A stretch of DNA of 64,000 nucleotides from Solirubrobacter ginsenosidimutans (GCF_027587205.1 NZ_JAPDOD010000016.1:62001-126000); one strand, 5' to 3'. Numbered from the stretch's first letter, positions 26,501-33,980 are shown. Numbers and translations: made by a program. Notes: generated from the sequence alone by a model not told the origin.

Positions 26501-27222
26501 GCCTGGGCGGCGGAGAGCGTGGTGTTGGACACCGGGCCGTTCGCGCGGCCCTGGCAGGTGCAGGTCCAGTAGTGGTAGAGCGCGCCGAGCGCGAGCGGCT
26601 GGCCGGCCGTGACCGCGTCGGTGGCGTCGAAGGCGTAGTACTGCGCCTCGCTCGGATAGTCGTAGTTGTCGCCGCGGGCCAGGAGCTTGCCGTTGACGTG
26701 GATGTCGTACTGACCCATCGCCGAGGCGTAGATGCGGGCGCGGGTCACCGGACTCGCGCTGAGTGCGGGGAACTGCTTGCGCGCGTAGGTCCAGTCGTCG
26801 GTCGAGTCGTTGCCGGTCGTGACGCGGCGGATCCAGTTCGCGCCTGACCAGCCCTGGTCGGTCAGCCCGGTCTCGAAATGACCGGTCGCGGCGGGTGAGA
26901 CGTCGCCGCTCGGATCCCACGTCTTGACGGTCCAGTCATAGGCCTCGCCGTTGGCGAGCGCTGGGCCGGCGTACGGCACATACGACTGGTCGGACGACGC
27001 GACCTTGCCGCTGTCCCACACGGTCGCGCCGTTGCGCGAGACCGTCAGCTGGTAGGCGCTCTGGTCGGAGGCCGGCATCCAGCCGAACTGCGGTGGACCT
27101 TCCACGTTCAGCGGCCGGGCCTGGTCGCCGACGGTCAGCTGGGTCGGTGGCGCGGCCGCGTGCGCGGTCCCCGTCAGCCCAAGGCACAGCAGGACGGCTG
27201 CGCCGACTACCCGGAGCTTCAT
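23557..27222 (-). CDS. Secreted GH78 alpha-L-rhamnosidase with shared C-terminal domain
   Basis: This 1221-residue protein has a signal peptide (ends GTAHA) and a GGAGGGGGAGAG ribosome site. It has an N-terminal Ig/Fn3-like domain, then Bac_rhamnosid N and concanavalin-like domains, the (alpha/alpha)6 catalytic domain (about 620-985), a C-terminal beta-sandwich (about 990-1090) and the shared C-terminal domain. The GH78 general-acid motif is LDTPTREKGQFTGD with Glu642; the predicted base is Glu953 in YMWEQWNP. Two similar modules of about 70 residues are inserted (about 231-302 and 457-535). It should release terminal L-rhamnose from plant glycosides or polysaccharides outside the cell. No rhamnose catabolic genes are adjacent. 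Confidence 0.92.
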   Translation of the reverse strand: MKLRVVGAAVLLCLGLTGTAHAAAPPTQLTVGDQARPLNVEGPPQFGWMPASDQSAYQLTVSRNGATVWDSGKVASSDQSYVPYAGPALANGEAYDWTVKTWDPSGDVSPAATGHFETGLTDQGWSGANWIRRVTTGNDSTDDWTYARKQFPALSASPVTRARIYASAMGQYDIHVNGKLLARGDNYDYPSEAQYYAFDATDAVTAGQPLALGALYHYWTCTCQGRANGPVSNTTLSAAQAVGATNLKVGAVNVFDLGDQISVGGETTTVTAIGTTGATGTGITVTPALQTAHASGAAVLDYAGPSGMIMKAVVDHADGTRETFVTDGTWKVSKAAEFTTATVTTRNGDSGDKAERYDARNEQPGWDKAGFDDSAWQPAYAIGPHPRPLNPVRETFSHLDPAISHLEYQTIHPKSITKLADGSVVADFGKVYSSVPQLTLHSGVAGRALVMQTSYRLNNTTTSAATAAGDTNIKVASVSNFVVGDKITIDQAANGFGKGDPETRTITAVGTAGATGTGITLDAPLSRAHANARFVEGSRAGTSTHDTQGSTLGWWYTEKDGAQVAQPHLYWGWRYLQILPPGAGEDLSADDIAAVVQHQSAPADRQATFDSDNPTLNAVFDLMQHSAIDSSQETFLDTPTREKGQFTGDSVDISYATMASAGDRTATARAIREIVDSGTHAWKAAASGYCTAAQLPCSFPSLGTPGRVNSVYPNGDNMRDIPDYTEFVPEWIWRYYQQSGDKATLAASYNQLKAIAGYLNTNTQTTGNASGLIYNLFGGTSSYQYGIIDWPAQMRYGYTFTNNAARTIHNAEAVGALRAVASAATALGHPDDAAQYTGWAASIATAMNAKLIRPDGLYTDGLSGDAGNPQINNTAEHAQSYPLYYGIAPASNQAKLLDKITSLGMNQGPMTWHVLLKALADGGRYDQVVKLLTDPNADGPKRILDEQGTYMWEQWNPGCATTFPCNPSNNESMSHGWGSWGIVDMVEELLGVQVTGTAASTVKIQPPAVQDADLHRVSGSAWTQRGNVAVSWKKTNGSYVLDVTVPANQKATVMIPNPDGVKYVGVGAGAPQLVGTADGQTTFTVGSGATHFSIGDSQTGPVGGGVGGTVPATLALTLGAPASFGAFIPGITQTYTAATTANVTSSAGDASLTVSDPGHLTNGAFSLPEPLQVDIAPNAWSGPVSNAAVAIGFKQLVKSTDALRTGAYSKTLTFTLSTTNP
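23560..23930 (-). repeat. Shared C-terminal domain, copy 4 (rhamnosidase)
   Basis: This copy begins VGGGVGGTVPATLALTLG, has SSAGDASLTVSDPGHLTNGA, GPVSNAAVAIGF and a terminal LRTGAYSKTLTFTLSTTNP, and ends at the stop codon. Confidence 0.85.
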
Positions 27223-27331
27223 GCTCTCTCCCCCTCCGCTCGAATTGAGCGAATGCGTTCGTTTTCGGGAGAAATACGCCTCAAGCGATCAGATGTCAAG
27301 CAGACATGAGCGCGCTCTTATTCTGTGCTTT

Positions 27332-28231
27332 GTGGTCCTCATCGATTTCCGCCCCGGTCCGAGCGCGAATCTCGTCCTCGTGGACGGCGAGCGACCGGTC
27401 TTGATCGATTCGGGCTCGGGGAGCGTCGCGTCCCTGCAGCGGACCCACGCCTTCCTCGCCGAACACGGCGTGCGCGCCGGTGACCTCGCCTGGCTGGCAC
27501 TGACCCATTTCCACGCCGACCACGCCGGCGGAGCCGGCGCGCTGGGCGTGCCCGTGGCCGCCCATGAGCTCGAAGCCTCGCTCGTCAACGCCGGTGACCC
27601 GCGGGCCGGCGATCCGTGGCTCGGGTTCCCGATCGGGCCGTACTCCGTCACGCGCGGGTTGCGCGACGGCGAGGCGCTCGAAGGGCTGACCGTCGTCCAC
27701 ACGCCGGGGCAGACGCCCGGTCACGTTGCCTACTGGGTCGCGGAGAAGCGGGTGGCGATCACCGGCGACCTGCTGCAGGACGGGGACGTCGCCTGGGTGC
27801 CGTTCGGCGGGCCGTGGGCGCGCGACGCGCTCGACGCGACGATCGCATCGGTCGAGCGGATCGCCGCGCTGGACCCCGTGATGACGATCCCCGGCCACGG
27901 CCCGCCGGTGACCGACGTCCCGCGCGCGGTCGCCGCCACCCTCGAGCGCTATGAGCGCTTCCGCGCCGACCCTTCGCGGGCGGTCTGGCATGCGGTGCGG
28001 CGGGCGCTCGTCTCGCACCTGATGATCGCGCCGCGCGACGTCGCGGGTCTGATGGCGTTGCCGTGGGTGCCGATCGCGGCTCGCGCGCTGGAGCTCACTC
28101 CGGCCGTGGTCGTCGAGCGCACGCTGGCCGGCCTTCGCGAACGCGGCGTCGTGGTGCGCGACGGCGGAACCTACGACGTGACGGTGCCCTACGAGGCACG
28201 CGAGCCGGGGATGTCGGCCACGTCGAAGTAG
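27332..28231 (+). CDS. Metallo-beta-lactamase-fold hydrolase
   Basis: This protein of about 299 residues has the MBL metal motif THFHADHAGG, a later metal His in VHTPGQTPGHVAYW, an Asp in ITGDLLQDGD and a terminal His in PGHGPPVTD, so both zinc sites look complete. It resembles glyoxalase-II-like or RNase-Z-like hydrolases, and the substrate is undefined. A C-terminal helical region of about 80 residues (LSHLMIAP-type, LERTLAGLRERGVV) is common in hydroxyacylglutathione-hydrolase-like MBLs. The start is uncertain: GTG at 27332 (VVLIDFRPGPSANL) fits the fold, ATG at 27293 would add 13 residues. The 3' end overlaps the convergent DUF4406 gene by 43 bp. Confidence 0.85.
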   Translation: MVLIDFRPGPSANLVLVDGERPVLIDSGSGSVASLQRTHAFLAEHGVRAGDLAWLALTHFHADHAGGAGALGVPVAAHELEASLVNAGDPRAGDPWLGFPIGPYSVTRGLRDGEALEGLTVVHTPGQTPGHVAYWVAEKRVAITGDLLQDGDVAWVPFGGPWARDALDATIASVERIAALDPVMTIPGHGPPVTDVPRAVAATLERYERFRADPSRAVWHAVRRALVSHLMIAPRDVAGLMALPWVPIAARALELTPAVVVERTLAGLRERGVVVRDGGTYDVTVPYEAREPGMSATSK

Positions 28232-28563
28232 ACGGGCAGGTCGCGCTGACGCGCGATCGCCACGTCGAGGTCTGCGCCCTTGGACTCGCCCGGCAGCCGC
28301 AGGACGGCGTCGCAGTGCGCGAGCAGGCGCTCGGCGGTCGGGTAGAGCACGTCGGCGGCGAGCGGGCCGGTGACGCTCGGCTCCCCCGCGCTGCGCAGGA
28401 CGGGGAGCGCGACCCACTCGCCGATCATCGGCACGTGCCCGGCGCGGAAGATCGGCCACGCGGCCTCCTCCAGGCGGGTCAGGTTCTCGGCCATCAGGGC
28501 GGGGTCGTCGCCGGTGCCCGAGCGGTACGGGCCGGCGATCAGGATCAACATCGGGGAGGACAT
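28189..28563 (-). CDS. DUF4406 / nucleoside 2-deoxyribosyltransferase-like protein
   Basis: This 124-residue protein starts MSSPMLILIAGPYRSGTGDD, the beta-strand/loop opening of the nucleoside 2-deoxyribosyltransferase-like fold, and has SKGADLDVAIARQRDLPVYF, matching the conserved acidic helix of that fold. Small stand-alone members are usually DUF4406. It may bind a nucleoside or NAD-like ligand; its activity is unknown. The start is the ATG at 28563 (or 28551); neither has a clear ribosome site, and the ATG lies 1 bp from the palindrome at 28565-28579, suggesting a very short leader. It is divergent from the first DeoR gene, which may control it. Confidence 0.65.
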   Translation of the reverse strand: MSSPMLILIAGPYRSGTGDDPALMAENLTRLEEAAWPIFRAGHVPMIGEWVALPVLRSAGEPSVTGPLAADVLYPTAERLLAHCDAVLRLPGESKGADLDVAIARQRDLPVYFDVADIPGSRAS

Positions 28564-28564
28564 A

Positions 28565-28579
28565 TGCGTAGAATACGCA
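28565..28579. promoter_or_regulatory. Palindromic operator candidate between DUF4406 and deoR-type genes
   Basis: TGCGTA-GAA-TACGCA is a perfect 6-bp dyad with a 3-bp spacer in the 45-bp gap between two divergent genes, touching the start of one. It is a plausible site for the adjacent DeoR-family regulator; only the sequence supports this. Confidence 0.45.
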
Positions 28580-28608
28580 CAACTGTGGATAAACGTGGAG
28601 AAATGTGA

Positions 28609-29364
28609 ATGCTGCCGGTTCAGCGCAAGGACTTCATCCTCGAGCGGCTCCGCAGTTCCGGGCAGGTGATGGCCAAGGACGTCGCAGCCGAGCTCGGCGT
28701 GACCGAGGACAGCGTGCGCCGCGACCTGCGCGAGCTCGCGGCCGACGGCCTGGTCCAGCGGGTGTACGGCGGCGCGCTGCCGGTCTCCCCCGCGCTCGCC
28801 GACTACGCCGCGCGCCGCACGGTGGCCGTCGACAACAAGGCCCGCGTCGCCCGGCGGGCGATCGAGTTGATCGAGCCCGGGTCCACCGTGATCCTCGACG
28901 GCGGCACGACGACGCTGGCGATTGCGCAGGCGCTGGCGCCCGATCTGCGGGTGACCGTGGTGACGCACAGCCCGACCGTCGCGGCGGCGCTGGTCGAGCA
29001 CCCGACGGCCGAGGTCTACCTGCTCGGCGGGATGCTCTTCAAGCACTCCGCGGTGACGTGCGGCGCGGCCGCCGTCGAGGCCGCGCAGGCGGTCAACGCC
29101 GACCTCTTCTTCCTCGGCGTGACCGGCGTGCACGCGGAGGCCGGCTTGACAACCGGCGACGCCGACGAGGCGGCGATGAAGCGCGCGCTCTCGCGGCGCG
29201 CCGCGGATACCTACGTGCTGGGCAGCGCGGAGAAGATCGGCGCGGCGTCGCCGTTCACGGTCGTCGGGCTCGGCGACGTCGCGGGGATCATCACGGACGC
29301 GCCGCTCACCGATCCGACCTTGAACGCGCTGGTCGACGCCGGCGTGTCGATCGTGCCGGCTTAG
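28609..29364 (+). CDS. DeoR-family transcriptional regulator 1
   Basis: This 251-residue protein has the DeoR winged HTH (QRKDFILERLRSSGQVMAKDVAAELGVTEDSVRRDLRELAADGLVQRVYGGAL across about residues 5-57) and a DeoRC sugar-phosphate sensor domain with DGGTTTLAIAQ, THSPTVAAAL, LLGGMLF and GVTGVHAEAGLTT. The ATG follows GGAG at 8 bp. DeoR proteins usually sense a phosphorylated sugar and repress a catabolic operon; no obvious sugar operon is adjacent, so the target may be the divergent DUF4406 gene. Its stop overlaps that of the convergent DeoR gene by 4 bp. Confidence 0.92.
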   Translation: MLPVQRKDFILERLRSSGQVMAKDVAAELGVTEDSVRRDLRELAADGLVQRVYGGALPVSPALADYAARRTVAVDNKARVARRAIELIEPGSTVILDGGTTTLAIAQALAPDLRVTVVTHSPTVAAALVEHPTAEVYLLGGMLFKHSAVTCGAAAVEAAQAVNADLFFLGVTGVHAEAGLTTGDADEAAMKRALSRRAADTYVLGSAEKIGAASPFTVVGLGDVAGIITDAPLTDPTLNALVDAGVSIVPA

Positions 29365-30134
29365 ACGCCGACGACCCTGAGCGTCACGCCGGTGGCGCGC
29401 ATCGGGTCGAGTGCCGCCGCCGGGGCGCCGTGGGCGAGCACCGTCGAGACCTCGTTCACGCGCGCGATCGCGTTCTGCCCGCGCGTGCCGAGTTTGGAGT
29501 CGTCGAGCAGGAGCACGGACTCGCCGGCTTGCGCGATCATCGCGCGCTTGACCTCGGCCTCGAGCTCGTCGGCGTCGGTCAGGACGCCGTCGCGGGTGAC
29601 GCCCTTCACGCTCAGGAACAAGCGGTCGGCGTAGTGGCCGAGCACGGTGTGGATCGCGTACGGGCCGACGAACGAGCGGGTGAGCGGGCGCAGCGTCCCG
29701 CCGATCCCGACGAGCTTGACGTTCGGGGTCTCACGCGCGGCGACCGCTTCCATCACCGGCAGGCTGTTGGTGATGACGGTGACGCCGAGGCCGAGCTCGA
29801 CGATCCGGCGGGCGACGAAGTAGGCGGTGCTCGAGGAGTCCAGCAGCACCGTCTCGCCCGGCGAGAGCATCGCGACGGCCGCGTCGGCCAACTTGGCCTT
29901 GGCCTCCGTCGCGACCTCGACGCGCGCGGCGAAGGAGTCCTCCTGCGCGGAGATCGAGGGCAGCACCGCGCCGCCGTGGGTGCGCCGCGCGAGCCCCTGG
30001 CGCTCGAGCTCCATCAGGTCGCGGCGGGCGGTCATCGGCGAGATGCCGAACTCGGCCTCCACCTCTGTGACGGTGATGGCGCCGGTTTCGCGCAGCCGCG
30101 CGGCGATCGCCGATCGGCGAGTCAGAGCGAGCAT
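29361..30134 (-). CDS. DeoR-family transcriptional regulator 2
   Basis: This 257-residue protein starts MLALTRRSAIAARLRETGAI. It has the DeoR winged HTH (TVTEVEAEFGISPMTARRDLMELERQGLARRTHGGAV across about 20-56) and the C-terminal effector domain with LLDSSSTAYFVARR, TNSLPVMEAV and LFLSVKGVTRDGVLTD. In place of the usual DGGTT loop it has DSSST, so the ligand probably differs from that of DeoR 1. It lies 5 bp downstream of a small membrane-protein gene on the same strand and is probably co-transcribed with it. There is no clear ribosome site before the ATG at 30134, suggesting coupling to the upstream gene. Confidence 0.9.
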   Translation of the reverse strand: MLALTRRSAIAARLRETGAITVTEVEAEFGISPMTARRDLMELERQGLARRTHGGAVLPSISAQEDSFAARVEVATEAKAKLADAAVAMLSPGETVLLDSSSTAYFVARRIVELGLGVTVITNSLPVMEAVAARETPNVKLVGIGGTLRPLTRSFVGPYAIHTVLGHYADRLFLSVKGVTRDGVLTDADELEAEVKRAMIAQAGESVLLLDDSKLGTRGQNAIARVNEVSTVLAHGAPAAALDPMRATGVTLRVVGV

Positions 30135-30139
30135 CGGCG

Positions 30140-30424
30140 TCAGGCCTGATAGTCGCGCAGGCCGGCCCAGTACTGCTTCGCGCACCAGCGGTCGAATCGC
30201 CAGAAGCCGAGCGCGACGTTGAAGCACAGCAGCAGGTAGCCCACGAACTCGCTGATCGCGTGGCCGACGATCGGCACGAGGAGCATCAGCCCGACGAGGA
30301 GGAGCACCCAGAAAATAAGGCTCCACGGGATCCGCCACATGCGATTGCTGCGGTCCTTGTCCCCGTCTCCGTTGCCCTCCGGCGGCTCCCATCTGGGGTC
30401 ACTGACAAGGCCGACGAAGGGCAT
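30140..30424 (-). CDS. Small membrane protein, function unknown
   Basis: This 94-residue protein has a polar N-terminal 30 residues (MPFVGLVSDPRWEPPEGNGD) followed by two close hydrophobic helices (SLIFWVLLLVGLMLLVPIVG and EFVGYLLLCFNVALGFW) and a basic/aromatic tail. I recognise no family. It lies 5 bp upstream of DeoR 2 on the same strand. It may be a membrane component of the DeoR-controlled function or unrelated. Confidence 0.55.
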   Translation of the reverse strand: MPFVGLVSDPRWEPPEGNGDGDKDRSNRMWRIPWSLIFWVLLLVGLMLLVPIVGHAISEFVGYLLLCFNVALGFWRFDRWCAKQYWAGLRDYQA

Positions 30425-30453
30425 CCCTTGAGGCTACTCCGACGTCTAAACGC

Positions 30454-31530
30454 TTACAAGGCGTTAGTCACTTCGAGGTAACTGAAGATGAGATTTCTAA
30501 GTTCGAGCTCGACGAGCCCGGAGAAGGTGCGCGGATCGTGGCCGGTCTCGGTCGCGATCCGTTCGAGGCGGTAGCGGACGGTGTTGGGGTGGACGTGGAG
30601 GGCCGCGGCGGCGCGGCTGACGTTGAGGTCGGCCGCGGCGAAGGCCTCGACGGTCGCGGCGTCCTCGTCGTCCAAGCTCGGCTTGGCGGCGATGACGGCG
30701 CGGGTGGTCGCGTCAGCTCCCACGAGCAGGCACTCGAAGGCGGACAGCTCGGCGAGAGCCACGATCGGGCGGGCGCCGGTCGCGTAGCCGCGGGCGAGGC
30801 TGGCTTCGCGGTAGGCCTGGCGGATGCCGGTGTAGTCGCTCGCGGGGAGGCTGACGCCGAAGTGGCCGCGCTGCTCGAGCGCCGCTCGGGTGGCGTCCGC
30901 CGCCGTGGCGACGATGACGATCTCGTCCTCGCGGCGAGCGATCAGCGCGCGCGGCAGGCGCTCGCGCAGCGCGTCGCGCGCCGCCTCGTCGGTGGCCTGC
31001 CCGACGATCGTCACGAACGGGGCCGCGGGGAGCCGAATATCGCCCGGCGGGCGGCCGCTGAGCATCCGCTCGATCGCGTCGCGGGCCTGGCGGCCTGACT
31101 CCACGCGCAGGCGCGCCTCCTCGCGCAGGTAGCCCTCGGCGGCCTGGCTGGTCATCAGGTCCATCGCGTCGAGGGCGCGTTTCGCGAGGTCCAGGCTCTC
31201 GTCGCGCGAGAGGTCTGCGCGGGTCGCCTCCTCGGCGCAGGCGTCCCAGTAGGCGAAGAGGGCGACGCGGTAGGCGTGCAGGAACGCCTCGAGGCTGACG
31301 CCCTGGTGGACGCGGCGGGCGGCGAGGTCGCGGATGACGGCGAGGTCGGCGCGGTTGAGGTTCCCTTCGAACGCGCGCGCGAGCAGGCCGACGGTCGCGG
31401 TCGCGCCGGCGAGGAGATCTTCGAGCACGTCCTCGGGGGCGCGCGCGTACTCGGGGATCTCGTCGACGACTCGCCGTGCGATCGCCCGGCCGATCTCGGC
31501 CTGGCGGGCGGCGAGGGCGTCCGCGATCAT
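30454..31530 (-). CDS. PucR/CdaR-type transcriptional regulator 1
   Basis: This 358-residue protein ends in the HTH_30 domain typical of PucR/CdaR regulators (DLNVSRAAAALHVHPNTVRYRLERI), followed by FSGLVELELRNLIFSYLEV. The N-terminal 150 residues are helical (IGRAIARRVVDEIPEY, a histidine-kinase/RsbT-antagonist-like bundle) and the middle is the GGDEF-like dimer domain of the family. The start is ATG 31530; ATG 31545 is an alternative, and neither has a ribosome site. It is divergent from the SDR gene at 31612 with an 81-bp gap, so that SDR is a candidate target. Confidence 0.85.
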   Translation of the reverse strand: MIADALAARQAEIGRAIARRVVDEIPEYARAPEDVLEDLLAGATATVGLLARAFEGNLNRADLAVIRDLAARRVHQGVSLEAFLHAYRVALFAYWDACAEEATRADLSRDESLDLAKRALDAMDLMTSQAAEGYLREEARLRVESGRQARDAIERMLSGRPPGDIRLPAAPFVTIVGQATDEAARDALRERLPRALIARREDEIVIVATAADATRAALEQRGHFGVSLPASDYTGIRQAYREASLARGYATGARPIVALAELSAFECLLVGADATTRAVIAAKPSLDDEDAATVEAFAAADLNVSRAAAALHVHPNTVRYRLERIATETGHDPRTFSGLVELELRNLIFSYLEVTNAL

Positions 31531-31611
31531 TGGCGGATCATACATGTAACTGCGGTTGGAGCTGTCGGATACGCCAAGATCTCGCGGGCGATCGGCGCGA
31601 GGCTCTGTGGC

Positions 31612-32310
31612 ATGGAACGAGCACTCATCACCGGAGCGACGTCGGGCATCGGCCGGGCCGTCGCCGAGAAGCTGGCCGCGACGGGCTACGACGTCGTCAT
31701 CCACGGCCGCGATGCCAAGCGCGGCGCCGAGGTGGCGGCGGCCACCGGCGGGACCTTCATCGCCGCCGATCTGGGCGACGTCGACGACGTCCGCCGGCTG
31801 GCCGAGGCGGCAGGCGACGTGGACGTGCTGGTCAACAACGCGGGGATCTCCGTCTGGGGCCCGACCGGCACGTTCGACCTCACCGCCTACGACGCGATGT
31901 TCGCCTCAAACGTCCGCGCGCCGTTCATCCTCGTCGCCGCCCTGGCGCCGGGCATGGCGCAGCGCGGCCACGGCGCGATCGTCAGCGTCTCGAGCATGGC
32001 CGCCCGCGTCGGCATGGCCGGCGGCGCCGCCTACGGCGCGACCAAGCTCGCGCTCGAGGGCTTCACCCGCTCGTGGGCGAACGAGTACGGCGCGGCGGGT
32101 GTGCGCGTGAACGCGATCGCCCCCGGCCCCGTCTACACCCCCACGCCCTCCGGCCCGGAGTTCATCCGCGCCCTCGGCGAGACCACCGCGATGCACCGCG
32201 CCTCGCAGCCCGAGGAGATCGCGGAAGTCGTCGCCTTCCTCGTCTCCCCGGCCGCGTCCTACATGACCGGCGCGACCGTCGCCGTCGACGGCGGCCGCAC
32301 CGCGATCTAA
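31612..32310 (+). CDS. SDR-family oxidoreductase
   Basis: This 232-residue classical short-chain dehydrogenase has the NAD(P)-binding TGATSGIG motif (residues 8-15), NNAG (LVNNAGISVWG), the catalytic Ser in VSVSSMAAR, and YGATK in place of YxxxK. ALITGATSGIGRAVAEKLA opens the Rossmann fold; HGRDAKRG after the second strand hints at NADP(H) preference. The ATG at 31612 is 9 bp from GAGG. The product resembles 3-oxoacyl-ACP reductase-like SDRs of unknown substrate. Its stop is at the left edge of palindromic repeat copy 2. Confidence 0.9.
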   Translation: MERALITGATSGIGRAVAEKLAATGYDVVIHGRDAKRGAEVAAATGGTFIAADLGDVDDVRRLAEAAGDVDVLVNNAGISVWGPTGTFDLTAYDAMFASNVRAPFILVAALAPGMAQRGHGAIVSVSSMAARVGMAGGAAYGATKLALEGFTRSWANEYGAAGVRVNAIAPGPVYTPTPSGPEFIRALGETTAMHRASQPEEIAEVVAFLVSPAASYMTGATVAVDGGRTAI

Positions 32311-32348
32311 AGCCCACCTAAGGGGCCAGACCCCTTAGGTTCCCTTTA
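32307..32348. repeat. Palindromic repeat/bidirectional terminator, copy 2 (inverted)
   Basis: CTAAAGCCCACCTAAGGGG, a CCAGA loop, then CCCCTTAGG, then a degenerate right arm (TTCCCTTTAC). The loop is the reverse complement of that in copies 1 and 3, so this copy is inverted. The SDR stop TAA (32308-32310) forms part of the left arm. Confidence 0.8.
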
Positions 32349-32390
32349 CGTCGCTTTCGGCCGCGCAACGAGGTTCTCGCTACGGGTCGT

Positions 32391-32437
32391 GACCTAAAGG
32401 CGAGATAAGGGGTCTGGCCCCTTAGGTGGCGTTTAAG
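32391..32437. repeat. Palindromic repeat/bidirectional terminator, copy 3
   Basis: ACCTAAAGGCGAGATAAGGGG, split by its TCTGG loop from CCCCTTAGGTGGCGTTTAA. It has the same loop orientation as copy 1. The right arm runs up to the stop codon of the P5C dehydrogenase gene (32439-32441). Together with copy 2 it fills the gap between two convergent genes. Confidence 0.8.
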
Positions 32438-32438
32438 T

Positions 32439-33977
32439 TCAGACGACGAGGCCGTGGCGGACGGTGTTCTCCGTGACCGCGCGGGCTTCGACGAACTGCA
32501 GGAGGTAGTCCGGGCCGCCGGCCTTGGGGCCGGTGCCGGAGAGCTTGCCGCCGCCGAAGGGCTGGCGGGCGACCATCGCGCCGGTGATCTCGCGGTTGAC
32601 GTAGAGGTTGCCGACCGGGGTGCGCTCGCTGACGTACTCGATCGTGCGCGGGGAGCGGGAGAACAGGCCGCCGGTGAGGGCGAAGTTCGAGGCGTCGACG
32701 AGGTCGCAGGCGTGCTCGATGCTCGTGACCGTCTCCAGGGAGAGGACCGGGCCGAAGATCTCCTCCTGGATGACCCGGGAGTCGGACGGCAGGCCGGCGA
32801 AGATCGTCGGGGCGACGTAGAAGCCGTCGTCGCGGGTCGTGGCCTGCGCCAGCGGGGTGGCGGAGTCGATGTAGCGCTGGATCTTCTGCTGCGCGGCGAC
32901 GTCGATCACGGGCGGGACGTCGGTGCCGAAGTCGGCCGCGGGGCCGACGCGCAGCGTGGTGATCGCGCCGGCCATGCGCTCGGCGAGCTCGTCGGCGATC
33001 GCTTGGTGGACCAGCGCGCGGGAGGCCGCGGAGCACTTCTGGCCCGCGAACGCGAACGCGGACTTCAGCAGCGCGGGGACGACGTCGTCGAGGTCGGCGT
33101 CGGAGTCGACGATGACCGCGTTCTTGCCGCCCATCTCGGCGATGACGCGCTTCAGATGGCGCTGACCCGGAACGACCTTGGCCGCGCGCTCGAGGATCTG
33201 GAGGCCGACGGCGCAGGAGCCGGTGAACGCGATCGTGTGGATGCGCGGGTCGGCGACGAGCGCCTTGCCCGCCTCATCCCCGCCGGGCAGCAGGTGCAGC
33301 GCGTCGAGCGGGACGCCGCCGGCGTGCAGCGCGTCGACGACGGCCTTGGCGCACGCGGGGGTCTGCTCGGCCGGCTTCAGCACGACGGCGTTGCCGGTCG
33401 CGAGCGCGGCGCTGACCATCCCGGCCGCGATCGCCAGCGGGAAGTTCCACGGCGCGATCACGCCGGTGACGCCGCGGGCGACGTAGCGCATCGCGTTGCG
33501 CTCGCCCGGCAGCTGCAGCAGCTCGCGGCCGGCGCCGAGCGCGAGCGCGCCCTGGGCGTAGTACTCGAGGAAGTCGATCGCCTCGCAGACGTCGGCGTCG
33601 GCCTCGGCCCACGGCTTCCCGGCCTCGCGGACGGCGAGGGCGGCGAGCTCGAGGCGGCGGTTGCGCAGGATGCCGGCGGCGCGGGAGAGCGCGGCTGCGC
33701 GCTCGGCGGCCGGCTTGCGCGACCACGCGCGGTGACCCGTCTCGGCGCTGGCGATCGCGTCCTTGACGTGCTGCTCGGTCGCCTCGTGGGCGTGGGCGAC
33801 GATGCGCGTGGGCATCGAAGGGTCGACCGAGGCCATCTGGCGGCCGGTGACGACGGCCTCGCCGATCAGCATCGGGACCTCGAGCGGGAGCTTTGCGTCC
33901 AGCGTCGCGAGCGCGTCCAGGGCCTCGCGGCGGACGGACTCACGGCGCAGCTCGAGCAGCGGTTCGTTACGGAACAT
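32439..33977 (-). CDS. L-glutamate gamma-semialdehyde (P5C) dehydrogenase
   Basis: This 512-residue aldehyde dehydrogenase oxidises glutamate semialdehyde, formed by proline dehydrogenase, to glutamate with NAD. Motifs: cofactor site APWNFPLAIAAG, catalytic Glu in IAEMGGKNAVIV, catalytic Cys in AFAGQKCSAASR and EEIFGPVLS. The N-terminus (MFRNEPLLELRRESVRREALDAL) and length match the RocA/PruA group. It starts 3 bp after the stop of the proline dehydrogenase gene, so the two form an operon, in contrast to the fused PutA of many Gram-negatives. A terminator repeat follows. Confidence 0.93.
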   Translation of the reverse strand: MFRNEPLLELRRESVRREALDALATLDAKLPLEVPMLIGEAVVTGRQMASVDPSMPTRIVAHAHEATEQHVKDAIASAETGHRAWSRKPAAERAAALSRAAGILRNRRLELAALAVREAGKPWAEADADVCEAIDFLEYYAQGALALGAGRELLQLPGERNAMRYVARGVTGVIAPWNFPLAIAAGMVSAALATGNAVVLKPAEQTPACAKAVVDALHAGGVPLDALHLLPGGDEAGKALVADPRIHTIAFTGSCAVGLQILERAAKVVPGQRHLKRVIAEMGGKNAVIVDSDADLDDVVPALLKSAFAFAGQKCSAASRALVHQAIADELAERMAGAITTLRVGPAADFGTDVPPVIDVAAQQKIQRYIDSATPLAQATTRDDGFYVAPTIFAGLPSDSRVIQEEIFGPVLSLETVTSIEHACDLVDASNFALTGGLFSRSPRTIEYVSERTPVGNLYVNREITGAMVARQPFGGGKLSGTGPKAGGPDYLLQFVEARAVTENTVRHGLVV

Positions 33978-33980
33978 GGC

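Noticed and set aside
23029..26847. A 1272-residue open frame on the plus strand opposite the rhamnosidase
   Set aside because: It has no recognisable motif and is the antisense shadow of the rhamnosidase gene.
27250..27261. CGAATGCGTTCG as an operator between rhamnosidase and MBL genes
   Set aside because: The dyad is imperfect and only 4 bp per arm is exact; such matches are expected by chance.
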